NCBI RefSeq assembly: GCF_015291705.1
Contig: NZ_CP030050.1
Span: 5,084,001-5,148,000 of the forward strand
Origin: Bradyrhizobium arachidis
GTDB taxonomy: Bacteria > Pseudomonadota > Alphaproteobacteria > Rhizobiales > Xanthobacteraceae
Length of the DNA: 64,000 bases
Direction of reading: 5' to 3'
The notes under the pieces were generated by a model that was given only the letters and a program-made list of their open reading frames with translations, was not told where the DNA came from and did no database searches. The position numbers were made by a program, and so were the translations under genes. Of the stretch, positions 32,822-42,380 are shown in pieces; position 1 is the stretch's first letter, and every line of letters begins with the position of its first letter.

Positions 32822-34190
32822 TTGCAATCCGCTTCTTTAAGTTCTTCAGACCAAGCATCAAATAAAAATAAGGTGGCGTTTGATGCGCTGATTATGAAAG
32901 GCGGAGGAGTGAAGGGCCTCGCCTTTGCTGGAGCAGTTCGAGAACTCGAACGGATTTTTTGATTTCCACGCCTTTGTGGGTACCTCTGCGGGTGCGATCG
33001 CTGCCGTCCTCCTTGCCGCTGGTTTTACCGGCGAACAGCTAGAACAGAAGCTTCGTCGCAAGTCCTTTCGAGATTTTCTTGATGGAAAGGTTTGGAGTGC
33101 CCCTGTCACCTTCTGGTTCAACCGCGGGCTGCATCCAGGGTACTCCTTCATAGACTGGCTCCGTGAGCAGTTGCATGAGCGCCTGCCCAAGCAAAGCGAC
33201 GTCAGGATGCAGGATCTTCCCCGGCGTGCGGTGATTTACGCATCGACAAGGGATGCTGGAGAAATTGTCTTCGACACCAATGGCGAACATAAGGAAACTG
33301 CGGTCCATACGGCTGCTCGTTGCAGCATGTCGATACCCTATTTTTTTCAGCCTCAGTGGTTCGATAACCGTCGTGTTTATGACGGCGGTCTGCTCAACAA
33401 CTACCCTGTCCAGATCTTCTTGGAACAGGAGAGGCATCGAACTTTAAATGGTCCACAGCCTGAATTCCTCGCACTTTACCTCGGATCCAGCAAGCCTCGC
33501 TCCCTTAAACCGGGTCTGATCTTCGCAGATCTCATGTCGATATCGATCGACAAGAACGACACTAAACTGATCGAGCGCTATAAGTCGCAGACTTTACTAA
33601 TCGACACCGATCCGATCGGAACAATCGACTTCGACCTCACAGATGGTGAGAAAGATTACCTTGTGCGACAAGGACAAGTAGCCGCCCTAAATTACCTTGG
33701 TGGAAGGGGTCTGCTGGACGCTGTTGAGTTGCAGTCTCTCGCTCAAATGCGGGCTCGGCTAGATGTGCTGCGTACTGAAATCGTAGGATCGAGGCAGACG
33801 GTTCGTAGCCGCACTCGCATGCGCAGGCTTCTGGCAGTTGCGGCGTTAGGCTGCGTTGTTGCCGTCGTCGGCTTCACTTTGCGACCCATGAGCTTCAACA
33901 AGGTGCTTCAGCCTTGTCAACTCAGGGCCACGATCGAACCGTCTTCTGGCGAAATCAGGCCACTCTTCCTGACCGTTTCAACGAACGGAAAATACAAAAG
34001 CTACCCCGTCCAACCTTCAACGCCCATCGATTTTTCTGTTCAACCAGAGAATGTTTCGCGTTATGATCTGATCATAGAGTGGTCCGATAAAACGCAATCA
34101 AATTTCAGCGCCTTCTCCGGCTGCAAGCCTGTGGATAGAAGGAAGTCAGAAGATGAGCGCTCTACCTTACGTCTTGCGCCTCTCAATTAG
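32822..34190 (+). pseudogene. Patatin-like phospholipase, frameshifted at T6
   Basis: The first frame (TTG 32822 or GTG 32873) encodes the oxyanion loop MKGGGVKGLAFAGAVRELER and stops at 32960. The next frame, from about 32961, continues FDFHAFVGTSAGAIAAVLLAAG with the nucleophile Ser (GTSAG) and the catalytic Asp in VYDGGLLNNYP. A six-T run (32955-32960) marks the break; one T fewer restores one frame. The C-terminal third adds a helix (LLAVAALGCVVAVVGFTL) and a small beta-type domain. Lipases of this family hydrolyse acyl chains. Gene death, a base error or transcriptional slippage could explain it. Confidence 0.8.
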
Positions 34191-34536
34191 TCTCTCATTC
34201 TTCCTTGTCTGCTCGTCCGCGGCTTTGGTTGCGGCAGACGGCTTCGTTGGCGGTCGCGTACTGGATGCGATAACGAAGCGTCCGGTAGCGGGTGCGGACG
34301 TGCACGTCGAGTATGCATCTCAAAAGATTGGCGGCGGCAGAACGGGCACGGACGGCGTCTACCAAGTTTCTTTCGTCGTTCCACCCTCGACGTCCGCTGA
34401 AGCGTTCGTGACTGTGACTGCCGGTAGTGCTGATCACGGGCCGGAAACACGAAATTTGCGCGTGAGCAGCGGACAGTCGGCTGCTGTTTTGGACATAGAA
34501 ATCTTCCCAGCCGGACCAAATCTGACCATTCGGTGA
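34153..34536 (+). CDS. Secreted carboxypeptidase-regulatory-like (Ig-like) protein
   Basis: 127 residues. Signal peptide (VLRLSISLSFFLVCSSAALVAA), then one Ig-like beta-sandwich (DGFVGGRVLDAITKRPVAGADVHVEY ... TGTDGVYQVSFVVP) of the carboxypeptidase regulatory type. It overlaps the patatin frame by 38 bases, and its stop overlaps the next start. Likely periplasmic or surface adaptor; partner unknown. Confidence 0.75.
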   Translation: MSALPYVLRLSISLSFFLVCSSAALVAADGFVGGRVLDAITKRPVAGADVHVEYASQKIGGGRTGTDGVYQVSFVVPPSTSAEAFVTVTAGSADHGPETRNLRVSSGQSAAVLDIEIFPAGPNLTIR

Positions 34537-35084
34537 TCGTTGGTAATTTCTTCCCACCCGCCGGAGCGGTGTCGGAACTATCCCGACGGATCGCCACGTC
34601 GTTGGAATTTGCACTCAAGACACGATTGCAAGCGGTTCACTTGACACTCGCGAAGCAACCGTCGTTTGAACCTTGCGAGTCGGCTAAGCCGATCACGACC
34701 AAGCTCGGTACTAACTATGCCAAGGCGCTCAAAGCTGATGCTTTCGTAGCTGGTGATGTGGCGCAAAAGGCAGGATCACCAGCATACTCGGTTAGCTTCT
34801 ACGTAAGCGACGCCTATGATTTCTTCGCCGATCCTCAGGTTGCTTCGAACCCAAGTCTCGATCTTAACTCGCCTAGTGGTGCATCGGTATCAGATGCGAC
34901 GCATGCTGCGGTGTTGACGTCGATTGCTGCTGGCTTAGCGAAGAAGAACGACTGTGTGAATTCAATTAAGGTTATCGCCGTCGCCGAACAACTGATGGAT
35001 CCAATCCCTTCATATTTGATGAGTCTACGGAAGGAATGCGAATCGCGTACTCCCAACATCGACCTACGGAGGATCTCCCAATGA
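34533..35084 (+). CDS. Unknown protein, patatin-operon gene 3 (GTG start)
   Basis: 183 residues. GTG at 34533 overlaps the previous TGA. SELSRRIATSLEFALKTRLQ and ADAFVAGDVAQK resemble the pattern of CsgG/TolB-like envelope assembly domains, but the match is only impressionistic. One Cys pair in the C-terminal part (DCVNSI, KECES). The next gene begins in its stop (ATGA). Confidence 0.65.
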   Translation: MIVGNFFPPAGAVSELSRRIATSLEFALKTRLQAVHLTLAKQPSFEPCESAKPITTKLGTNYAKALKADAFVAGDVAQKAGSPAYSVSFYVSDAYDFFADPQVASNPSLDLNSPSGASVSDATHAAVLTSIAAGLAKKNDCVNSIKVIAVAEQLMDPIPSYLMSLRKECESRTPNIDLRRISQ

Positions 35085-36541
35085 GGTTCCTTGGTCTTAC
35101 TTGGGTCACCTTGATTTCTTTCGCATGTATCGTATGCGCCTCCCATGCACGGGCGGGAGAGGAAAGGTCTCTGGCCTTCGAATATGAGCGTCTGGATAGA
35201 CTACAAAGACAAGTTGAGACACTACCTGCCTTTCGTGAGGCCGAACGCCTGCGGTTCGAGATACGTCAACTGAGAAGAGAGTTGGACTTTGTGAATTCAC
35301 AGCGATCATCGGCGCCGTACGGAGTACCTAATAGGCTGGAGGTCGACCGTCTGAGATCGAAAATCGTCGACCTGGAAAATCAACTGGCCACGAACTCAAA
35401 AATGATCGTGGATTTCCGTGAGGCCGCTGGAGGCGGAGCTTCCGGTCGATTGTTTCCCGGGGTCTCTAACCGGTTGGCGGTGTTTACATTCGACGATCCA
35501 CACGGAACACGACTTGGCGACGCGGTTTCATTCTTATTGTCCAAGAAGTTACTCTTTTCCGCGCCCGTCTCTTCCTTTGCGATCGTGAACTACCACGAAG
35601 GCGTCGAGCGATCACCGGCGGCGACCGCTTCGACCGGTCAGACTACATATTTTGACAAGGTCGATGCCGTTACGAGGGATCAAGGCTTCCTGCTGGCCGT
35701 ATGGGGACGCATATCGCGTACGGAGAAGGGAATTCGGGTTGAATCCTTTCTTCAGGTTCCTGCCGATGCCAATCAGACAAAGTACATGCGTCAGATCCGG
35801 CTGCCTGACGCGATGGGTGGCGGCTCGTTGACTGCCCGACTCAAGTCGGACCGCGTCCCGATTCAGCGCATTGATATCAATGTTGGCGAGGCAGATGGCC
35901 TGAAAGTCGCAGCGTCGCAAGTCGCGATCCTGAGAGCTCGGGCGAATACCGAATCTCGCGTCGTGGGGCGCCTGGAGGGGCGTTATTCAATTATCGGTTC
36001 CGATGGTGATTGGGTTGAACTGCAACTTTCCGACGGCCGCCGAGGCTGGACCAGTGTCGAGTCCTTTTGTTCTGGGACTTGCAGAAAACTGTTGAATATC
36101 GCGGAGTTCACCAACGCGATCGTTGCGATTATTTCCGGCTCTACGCGATCAAGCCTGCCATCGGGCCTGACACGAGACGCTGCGGCTATGTCACAAGAGC
36201 TTGCTGCCGTGGCCTCGCTTCCCAATAATCCCAACCGAGCTATTGAGATCGCCCAAACATGGATTAGGAGCCAAAAGACTGCCGCTCCCGGTTTCGAGAA
36301 TGTGCTCGCCGTGGCTAAAATGCAAAATGAGCTCGTGCGAGCAAGTGCCAGCGGCACGGCCTTCAGCGAGGTTCGCTTGAGCAAGGCGACAGTCGAGCAG
36401 CTGATCGAGCCGTTGGTGGAAGCGTCAATCTCCGATCCTAGCGATCGGACCATCGTGAAAAATCTAGTGCCTTTGTTTGATTATGTCGGCGATACGCGCA
36501 GGCGGGATCTGGCGGCAGAAATATCGTCCAATCTCAACTGA
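35081..36541 (+). CDS. Secreted protein with coiled coil and SH3 domain
   Basis: 486 residues from the ATG at 35081. Signal peptide (LGLTWVTLISFACIVCASHARA), a coiled coil at about 20-95 (EYERLDRLQRQVETLPAFRE), a middle domain with RLAVFTFDDPHGTRLGDAVSF, then a bacterial SH3 domain (ILRARANTESRVVGRLEG ... DGRRGWTSVESF) and a helical tail. SH3b domains often bind peptidoglycan. It ends the operon; the four genes overlap by 4 or more bases each. Confidence 0.75.
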   Translation: MRFLGLTWVTLISFACIVCASHARAGEERSLAFEYERLDRLQRQVETLPAFREAERLRFEIRQLRRELDFVNSQRSSAPYGVPNRLEVDRLRSKIVDLENQLATNSKMIVDFREAAGGGASGRLFPGVSNRLAVFTFDDPHGTRLGDAVSFLLSKKLLFSAPVSSFAIVNYHEGVERSPAATASTGQTTYFDKVDAVTRDQGFLLAVWGRISRTEKGIRVESFLQVPADANQTKYMRQIRLPDAMGGGSLTARLKSDRVPIQRIDINVGEADGLKVAASQVAILRARANTESRVVGRLEGRYSIIGSDGDWVELQLSDGRRGWTSVESFCSGTCRKLLNIAEFTNAIVAIISGSTRSSLPSGLTRDAAAMSQELAAVASLPNNPNRAIEIAQTWIRSQKTAAPGFENVLAVAKMQNELVRASASGTAFSEVRLSKATVEQLIEPLVEASISDPSDRTIVKNLVPLFDYVGDTRRRDLAAEISSNLN

Positions 36542-36857
36542 GTCGAAGATCAAAAATCCGGCGTCTAATGCCGTGACCACTTAGTCGACTGATGACCTTC
36601 AATCCAGGAAGCAGATATTAGAAGGTTAGGGCCTGCTTCGGTCCTGCCTACGCAGCCAATCTCCCATATCGGGCTTCCAGCTGCCGGGTCCATTTCAAGT
36701 GCCGGCCGAGGCGTGCAGTTGCGTTGTGCTCGACCTAACTGCCGTAACTTTTCGCCAACCTAATTCCTCTATAGTTATGTCCACGGACGCAACGCCGCTT
36801 CGCCGACGGCACCCACCGCGCAATCCCGCGCACTTCCTCTCACCCCGTCGGCGAGCA

Positions 36858-37979
36858 ATGTCATCAACGCCATACGACCGTCAAACGTCCTTTGCGCTTC
36901 AGAGCGCCGAGAATCCCAAAGATCAGATTCCTGGAAATATCTTCGACGCGGAGTTCAACGCCGTCAAGCTGGCGATGGACGACACCCAACAGAACCTGTC
37001 CTTGATCCAGGACGACGATGGTGCGCTGAAGCGTGGCTCGGTTGGTCGTGCTCAGTTCGACAGCAGCGTAACCATCGGTTTCGCCGCGCCGTCGCAGTGG
37101 GCGAGCGGCGTCCTCTACACGGCCGACGTCAACACCGTTTTTTACAACTCGATCTTCTACATCGCCAACACCACCCACACGTCCGGCGTAGGCTTTGAAG
37201 CGGACAAATGGGACGAGATCGCCGATTTCACCGCGGCCGCTGCCATCTCCGACGGCTCTATAACGTCCTCCAAGCTGGCCGACGGCGCCGTCGCGGGAAA
37301 CAAGTTGGCCGACGGCGTTGTGGCCAACTCGAAGTTGGCGACCGGCGCTGTATCGACAAACAAGGTCGCCGATCAAGCCATCACGAATCCTAAGATCGCT
37401 GACGCTGCCGTGAGCTTCACCAAACTGGCCCCCGACGCCAACCAAGTCATCCCAGCCGGCGCGCTGATGCCGTACGCTGGCGGTGCGGCGCCCACAGGCT
37501 GGTTGTTGTGCAATGGCCAATCGCTGCTTCGTACGGATTATCCGTCGCTTTTCGTCGCGATCGGCTCGACTTACGGCGCTGCTGACGGTACTCACTTCAC
37601 TCTTCCAGACATGCGCGGCCGCATTCCGGCAGGCGTCGATGGGGGCGCAAACCGTCTAACGTCCAGCTTCTTCGGGGCCACAGCGGCCCTCGGCGCGACT
37701 GGCGGTTATGAGAGCCACACCCTGACGACGGCGCAACTGGCCTCGCATTCGCACGCGAATACGTTGAACGACCTCGGCCACGTTCACAGCGGGGCCTTGA
37801 ACACAGGCGCTTTCTTTGGCTCTCCGGGCGGCGCCACTAATGTTGCAGGCAACGCAACGACCAACACGGGGTCTTCCACCACAGGCATCACGATCACCAA
37901 CGCATCCGCGGGAGGCGGCGGCGCGCACAACAACGTTCAGCCGACGATTGTTCTGAACTACATCATCAAGGCCCACTGA
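36858..37979 (+). CDS. Phage tail-collar fibre protein
   Basis: 373 residues from the ATG at 36858. The centre carries tandem SKLADGAVAGNKLADGVV-type repeats, as in tail-fibre shafts. The C-terminus has PAGALMPYAGGAAPTGWLLCNG, the Phage Tail Collar signature, with RGRIPAGVDGG, ASHSHAN and NNVQPTIVLNYIIKA. These proteins form fibre tips in virions. Two phage-derived genes follow directly, a remnant or a small phage-like module. Confidence 0.85.
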   Translation: MSSTPYDRQTSFALQSAENPKDQIPGNIFDAEFNAVKLAMDDTQQNLSLIQDDDGALKRGSVGRAQFDSSVTIGFAAPSQWASGVLYTADVNTVFYNSIFYIANTTHTSGVGFEADKWDEIADFTAAAAISDGSITSSKLADGAVAGNKLADGVVANSKLATGAVSTNKVADQAITNPKIADAAVSFTKLAPDANQVIPAGALMPYAGGAAPTGWLLCNGQSLLRTDYPSLFVAIGSTYGAADGTHFTLPDMRGRIPAGVDGGANRLTSSFFGATAALGATGGYESHTLTTAQLASHSHANTLNDLGHVHSGALNTGAFFGSPGGATNVAGNATTNTGSSTTGITITNASAGGGGAHNNVQPTIVLNYIIKAH

Positions 37980-37981
37980 CG

Positions 37982-40900
37982 ATGCCGCAGGTCATAGAGT
38001 TCGAGGGACGGCGCCACGAATTCCCGGATGATTTCACGCAAGCGGACATTCAGCGCGCATTGAGCACGATGGCAGGGGCCCCGCGGTTGCCTGAAGTGGG
38101 AGCATTCGGACGTCGATTTCCGATGGTCAACGGGGCGATTGCTGTTCAGGCGCCCCGGCCAATTCAAGTGCAGGGGCCCAACGGAGCGATCGTAGAATTC
38201 CCGGCCGGCACCTCCAACGAAGAGATGATCTCGGCTCTTCAAAAGCACTATGGTGGGGCGACGCAGCCGCGAATTCCACCGCTTCCTCCCGATTTCAAGC
38301 TGGATGCCCCAACGGGTGCGCCGGAGCTGCCGCCTCTTCCGCCCGCACAAGCACCCGTGCAGGCGCAGCCGAAGCTCGTTCCCGTCGACCACGATCCTTT
38401 CGCTGTTCCGGCGGCGCCCGTCACGACGCCCTCCGGTCGCATCTACGTCTCGCCGGCCAACGTCGAGCCCAAGCCCATTGAGCGCCCCGCGTCGATCCTG
38501 CCGAGCAGCGTCGGCGGCGCGGTGCGCGACTTCCAGGTCGGCGCCCAGGGCGTCGGCAAAGGCCTCACCGACATCGTCACTGGTCCATTTGACCTCGTGG
38601 CCGGCGCGCAGAACGCGCTCGTCTCGGGCATCAACAGGCTCGCCGGCACGAACATCCCGATGGCCACGCCGGCGTCCAAGCTGGTCGAGAAGGCCGTCGA
38701 CGCAACCGGCATTCCGGTCATCGATCCCGCCACGATGTCGCGCAGCGAGAAGCTGGCATACGACGTCAACCGGTTCGGCACCCAGGCCGTCGGCACCGGC
38801 GCCATGCTGGCGCAGCGCGCTCCAAGCGTCGCAGCCGCAGCAACCCGCTCTGAGACGGTGCCAGAGCGAGTCTTGGACCACATGGCCAGGCCCTACACGG
38901 AGGCGCCAGCCCGTACACTGCTCGGCGATACGATCGGTGGTGCGGGTGCCGGTGTCGCCGTCAACGCATCCGACAACTACGTTCCTGACGACGCGAGCGT
39001 TTTCGGGCATTACGTCGGGCGTGGCCTCAAGGACGTCACGAACCTGCTTGCACCACTGGCCGGAGCTTCAGGCGCGAATACATTGCAGGCCAGCGTCGAA
39101 GGCCTCGGCGGCCTGATCCGCAATATTGCGTCGAAGACTTTCACGTCTGCGCCGGCTCCGATCCCTCTCAACCCAACCACCAGAGCGCCGTACGGTAGCG
39201 CCGACGTCAACCGCGCCGCGGCCAAGCTCCAATCGGCCGCCACAGGCTCTCCTCGGGCGCTGGCCCAGGATATCCGCGAGAACGCCGCCGCGCTTGCCAA
39301 GTCTGAGGAAGGCGGAGTGCCGCTCCAAGCCTCGGCTATGCCAACCTCGGGATTGCTCTCACGCGACCCCGGCCTTATCGCTGCCGAGCAGTCCGCCCGC
39401 CTGAAATCATCACCCGACTTCGTCAAGCGCGATCAGAACGTCAAAACCGCTGCGGCCGAGCGCGTGGAAGCGATGCGCGATCCGGAAGCGGACCTGGGCG
39501 CGGTCATGCGCCGCGCAGCTGAATCGCGGGCGGACCGGGTGGATGCCGCCGAACGTGAAGTCTTGCAGCGCGAGGAGGCAGTCAACTCGCTAGATCAGAT
39601 CCGGCGCGACCAGGGGCTGCCTTTTGGTGCCGTGGCCAACAGCGAGGCCAAGGCCAGTGCATCGCGCCGGCTCGACCGAGCACTTGTAGAGCAGACCTAT
39701 CTTCCGGCCCGCGCCGAAAAGAACCGCCTCTTCGACGCCGCACTGGGCCGCCATCAAGAGCTCCCGGCGGATGATGTGTTCGGAGCGATTGACCGCATCC
39801 GCGCCGGCGCGAATAACTTGGCACCCGGAACGCTCCCCGAAGACTTCATGCGCCGGCTGAACGAGCTGCGGCCTCAGCTGGTCGAACACCCGCCGGAAAG
39901 CGGTCAGATGGTGAATGTGGGCGGCCCCGGCACGGCGCTCGGAGGAGACCTGGCCGACCTCCGCAAGTTCATTGGCCCGGCGCAGCAGCAGGCGCAAGCC
40001 CGCGGCAACTTCGATTTGGCCGACAATCTCGGCCGGCTCCGCGCAGCCATCAACCGCACCATCGAAGGCGCCCCCGGCTACGCCGAAGCCAACGCCAATT
40101 ACGGCCAGTTCGCCGAGCGCTTCCGCCCCGAGCCGAACGATGCGATGGCCAAGTTCACCAGGGCGATTGATCGCGGCGGCCAGAACGCCGACGGCGAGCT
40201 CAATCGCGGCGCCACCCGGCCGAGCGAGACCGCGGGCCGCTTCCTGAACAGCGCCGAGAATGCTGCGACTCTGCCACGTGCGCTGCAAGGGTCGCCGGCG
40301 ATGACGGCTGCCGAGACAGCGCTGCGCGATCATTACCGGTCGAGCTTGGCTATGTCCGCGCTGAACCCAGACGGGACGATCAACCCGATCCGAGCGTCGG
40401 CGTGGGCAAACAGCCACTCGGAAATCCTGGCCCAGTTTCCTGCAATCCGCCGGGAGTTTGATGATATCGTCGCTCAGGCGCGGCGCGGCGAGCAGTTGTC
40501 GACGCAGGCGCGTGCTGATCTGGAGGCAGCCCGAAGTGCGCGGAAGGCCACTGAAGCCGAAGTCGACCGATCTGTGGTCGGCACTTTGATCCGCGAAGAC
40601 CCCCGCGAGGCTGCGTCAAGCATCCTCAGTGATAAGTACGGGGGGCCGAAGAAGCTGGACGAAATCAATGCCCTGGTGCGAAATGACGCGCACGCGATGC
40701 GTGGATGGAAGTCAGCGATGTCGGAAGTTCTGGCCGACAAGGTTCAGGGCACGCGGCAGGTGGGCGAGACACTCGAGGTCCAGTTCGCCCGCCTGGCGAA
40801 AGAATTCAAAGACAACGAGGCTCTGCTCGCGAAGACCTTCTCGCCTGAGGAGATGAGCAATCTTCGTCAAGCGCATAAGATCCTGTCTTACTTCAAGGAG

Positions 40901-41209
40901 GCCGAGAAGCGCGCCACAGTTGGCTCGGACACCGCGGAGAAGATCAGTATTCCGGGCTGGGCTCAATTAGCCGTCCGTCACTTCAAAGGCGATCTCGCCG
41001 GCGGCGGCCTCATCAAGAGGTTCAAGTTGCTCCTCGAGATGCTGCCTTCAAACAAGCAGAATGCAGACGAGATCATTCATCTGGCCTGGTTCGATCCGAA
41101 CGTGGCGGCGTATCTCCTTGAGCGGCCGATCAAGAACCCGAACGTGCCGCAGTACAACATCGACTTGCGTCGTCTCATTGCGGCCGCAAATGCGTCGCGC
41201 GAACAATAG
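37982..41209 (+). CDS. Large phage virion / DNA-ejection-like protein
   Basis: 1075 residues, 2 bp after the collar gene. Two copies of an EFP-type motif open it (IEFEGRRHEFPDDFTQADIQRAL and VEFPAGTSNEEMISALQKHY), as in phage internal virion proteins. Pro-rich linker, an Ala/Gly-rich region, then long helical, Ala/Glu/Arg-rich parts. Length and composition fit podovirus-type ejection proteins; no enzyme motif is seen. Confidence 0.75.
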   Translation: MPQVIEFEGRRHEFPDDFTQADIQRALSTMAGAPRLPEVGAFGRRFPMVNGAIAVQAPRPIQVQGPNGAIVEFPAGTSNEEMISALQKHYGGATQPRIPPLPPDFKLDAPTGAPELPPLPPAQAPVQAQPKLVPVDHDPFAVPAAPVTTPSGRIYVSPANVEPKPIERPASILPSSVGGAVRDFQVGAQGVGKGLTDIVTGPFDLVAGAQNALVSGINRLAGTNIPMATPASKLVEKAVDATGIPVIDPATMSRSEKLAYDVNRFGTQAVGTGAMLAQRAPSVAAAATRSETVPERVLDHMARPYTEAPARTLLGDTIGGAGAGVAVNASDNYVPDDASVFGHYVGRGLKDVTNLLAPLAGASGANTLQASVEGLGGLIRNIASKTFTSAPAPIPLNPTTRAPYGSADVNRAAAKLQSAATGSPRALAQDIRENAAALAKSEEGGVPLQASAMPTSGLLSRDPGLIAAEQSARLKSSPDFVKRDQNVKTAAAERVEAMRDPEADLGAVMRRAAESRADRVDAAEREVLQREEAVNSLDQIRRDQGLPFGAVANSEAKASASRRLDRALVEQTYLPARAEKNRLFDAALGRHQELPADDVFGAIDRIRAGANNLAPGTLPEDFMRRLNELRPQLVEHPPESGQMVNVGGPGTALGGDLADLRKFIGPAQQQAQARGNFDLADNLGRLRAAINRTIEGAPGYAEANANYGQFAERFRPEPNDAMAKFTRAIDRGGQNADGELNRGATRPSETAGRFLNSAENAATLPRALQGSPAMTAAETALRDHYRSSLAMSALNPDGTINPIRASAWANSHSEILAQFPAIRREFDDIVAQARRGEQLSTQARADLEAARSARKATEAEVDRSVVGTLIREDPREAASSILSDKYGGPKKLDEINALVRNDAHAMRGWKSAMSEVLADKVQGTRQVGETLEVQFARLAKEFKDNEALLAKTFSPEEMSNLRQAHKILSYFKEAEKRATVGSDTAEKISIPGWAQLAVRHFKGDLAGGGLIKRFKLLLEMLPSNKQNADEIIHLAWFDPNVAAYLLERPIKNPNVPQYNIDLRRLIAAANASREQ

Positions 41210-41217
41210 GAGCTTAG

Positions 41218-41679
41218 ATGCCTTCCATCGCGGCTTACGATCTCACGGACCAGCAGCGAACATTGGTGCGCCTTATCGTTAACGAGGGGAGACGGCCGGA
41301 GGAGGCCGCGGAGCTCGCTGGCTATCACCCGAAGTCCGTCTACAAGACAATGAGGCTGCCCGCGGTTGCCGCTGCGATCTCTGAGTCAATCCAACTCGAT
41401 CTTGCAGTGGTCGGCGCGCCCTTGGCGTATCGAGTCGCGAAGTCGCTGCTCCAGGACGCCAGCGTTAGTGCCCGCGTCCGAGCTGATCTCTCGATCAAAG
41501 TGTTGGATCGGGCAGGGCACATCGCGCCGACCCGCAAGGACACTACTTTCCACCAAAAATCGCTTTCAGAAATGTCTCGTGACGAGCTTGCCGCCTTCAT
41601 TGCGAACAATCAGGCCGAGATCGACAAGATCGAGGCCGAGCTGGCGTCCCGCGCGAAGGACGTGTCCTACCTCGGTTGA
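41218..41679 (+). CDS. Terminase-small-subunit-like protein
   Basis: 153 residues. The N-terminus (LTDQQRTLVRLIVNEGRRPEEAAELAGYHPKSVYKTM) is the helix-turn-helix of small terminase proteins that recognise phage DNA for packaging. A helical C-half ends in a coiled coil (LAAFIANNQAEIDKIEAELASRAK). Starts 9 bp after the virion-protein gene. The large subunit is not visible. Confidence 0.75.
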   Translation: MPSIAAYDLTDQQRTLVRLIVNEGRRPEEAAELAGYHPKSVYKTMRLPAVAAAISESIQLDLAVVGAPLAYRVAKSLLQDASVSARVRADLSIKVLDRAGHIAPTRKDTTFHQKSLSEMSRDELAAFIANNQAEIDKIEAELASRAKDVSYLG

Positions 41680-41967
41680 GCCTGCAGTTCCGCTTCACGA
41701 ATTGAATCTGGCTCGAGGCTCAGCGCGAAATCCTCGCCGCGTCGCTCAGCTCCGTCGCACGTGTTTCGAAGGTCACGCGTGAAAAGGCGAGGCCGGCGGG
41801 CTCGCGAAAGAAGCGTCGCGCAGCCTGATCTACCGGCTCCGCGAAGAACAGATAGCGACAAGCCCCCGCCGTTGGCCGGCGAGGGCTGCGCGAATGGAGA
41901 AGGTGAGGCTCGCAGACGAGGTGTCACCGCCAGGACCCGCATCAGTGAAAACGCAAGTTAGACGGAA

Positions 41968-42198
41968 ATGGTGAGAGTTCACCCGCAGTATTTCTCGGAC
42001 TGGGAAAACCCGCCCGAATACATCAAGGCGCTGGAGCTTGTCCGAAGGCTCGGTACCCGTGAGGGCTGGTGTCGCGACCACGTCCTCGCCATCCAAGTCG
42101 CCATCGATCAATACGCCGAAGCCGCGCTGGGCAACCGCGAATTCTTCCTCAACAAGCCGTATGGCATCGGGCCCCGGAGCCAGACTGATATTCCGTAG
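41968..42198 (+). CDS. Small hypothetical protein
   Basis: 76 residues, ATG at 41968. Aromatic-rich (HPQYFSDWENPPEYIKALELVRRL) with a WCRDHVLAIQVAIDQYAEAALGNREFF helix. Recurrent in Bradyrhizobium accessory regions, function unknown. The 288 bases between it and the terminase-like gene hold no frame I can support. Confidence 0.65.
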   Translation: MVRVHPQYFSDWENPPEYIKALELVRRLGTREGWCRDHVLAIQVAIDQYAEAALGNREFFLNKPYGIGPRSQTDIP

Positions 42199-42380
42199 TT
42201 ACCTCTTCTCGGCCTGACCGTGGTTCGTGCCGCTTTCCGGTCTGATAGATGCCGGTACGCATGCACTTCTTCCTCAAGGAGACGAACACTGAACAAGAAG
42301 TGCTTTGTCGGCTGGCCAAACAGCGCAGGTCCTTCGGGATCCGAACAATCGTCGGGCAACCGCCGTGTGCGATACGGTAA

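Noticed and set aside
41680..41967. A possible truncated large terminase after the small-terminase-like gene
   Set aside because: No Walker or nuclease motif can be read in any frame.
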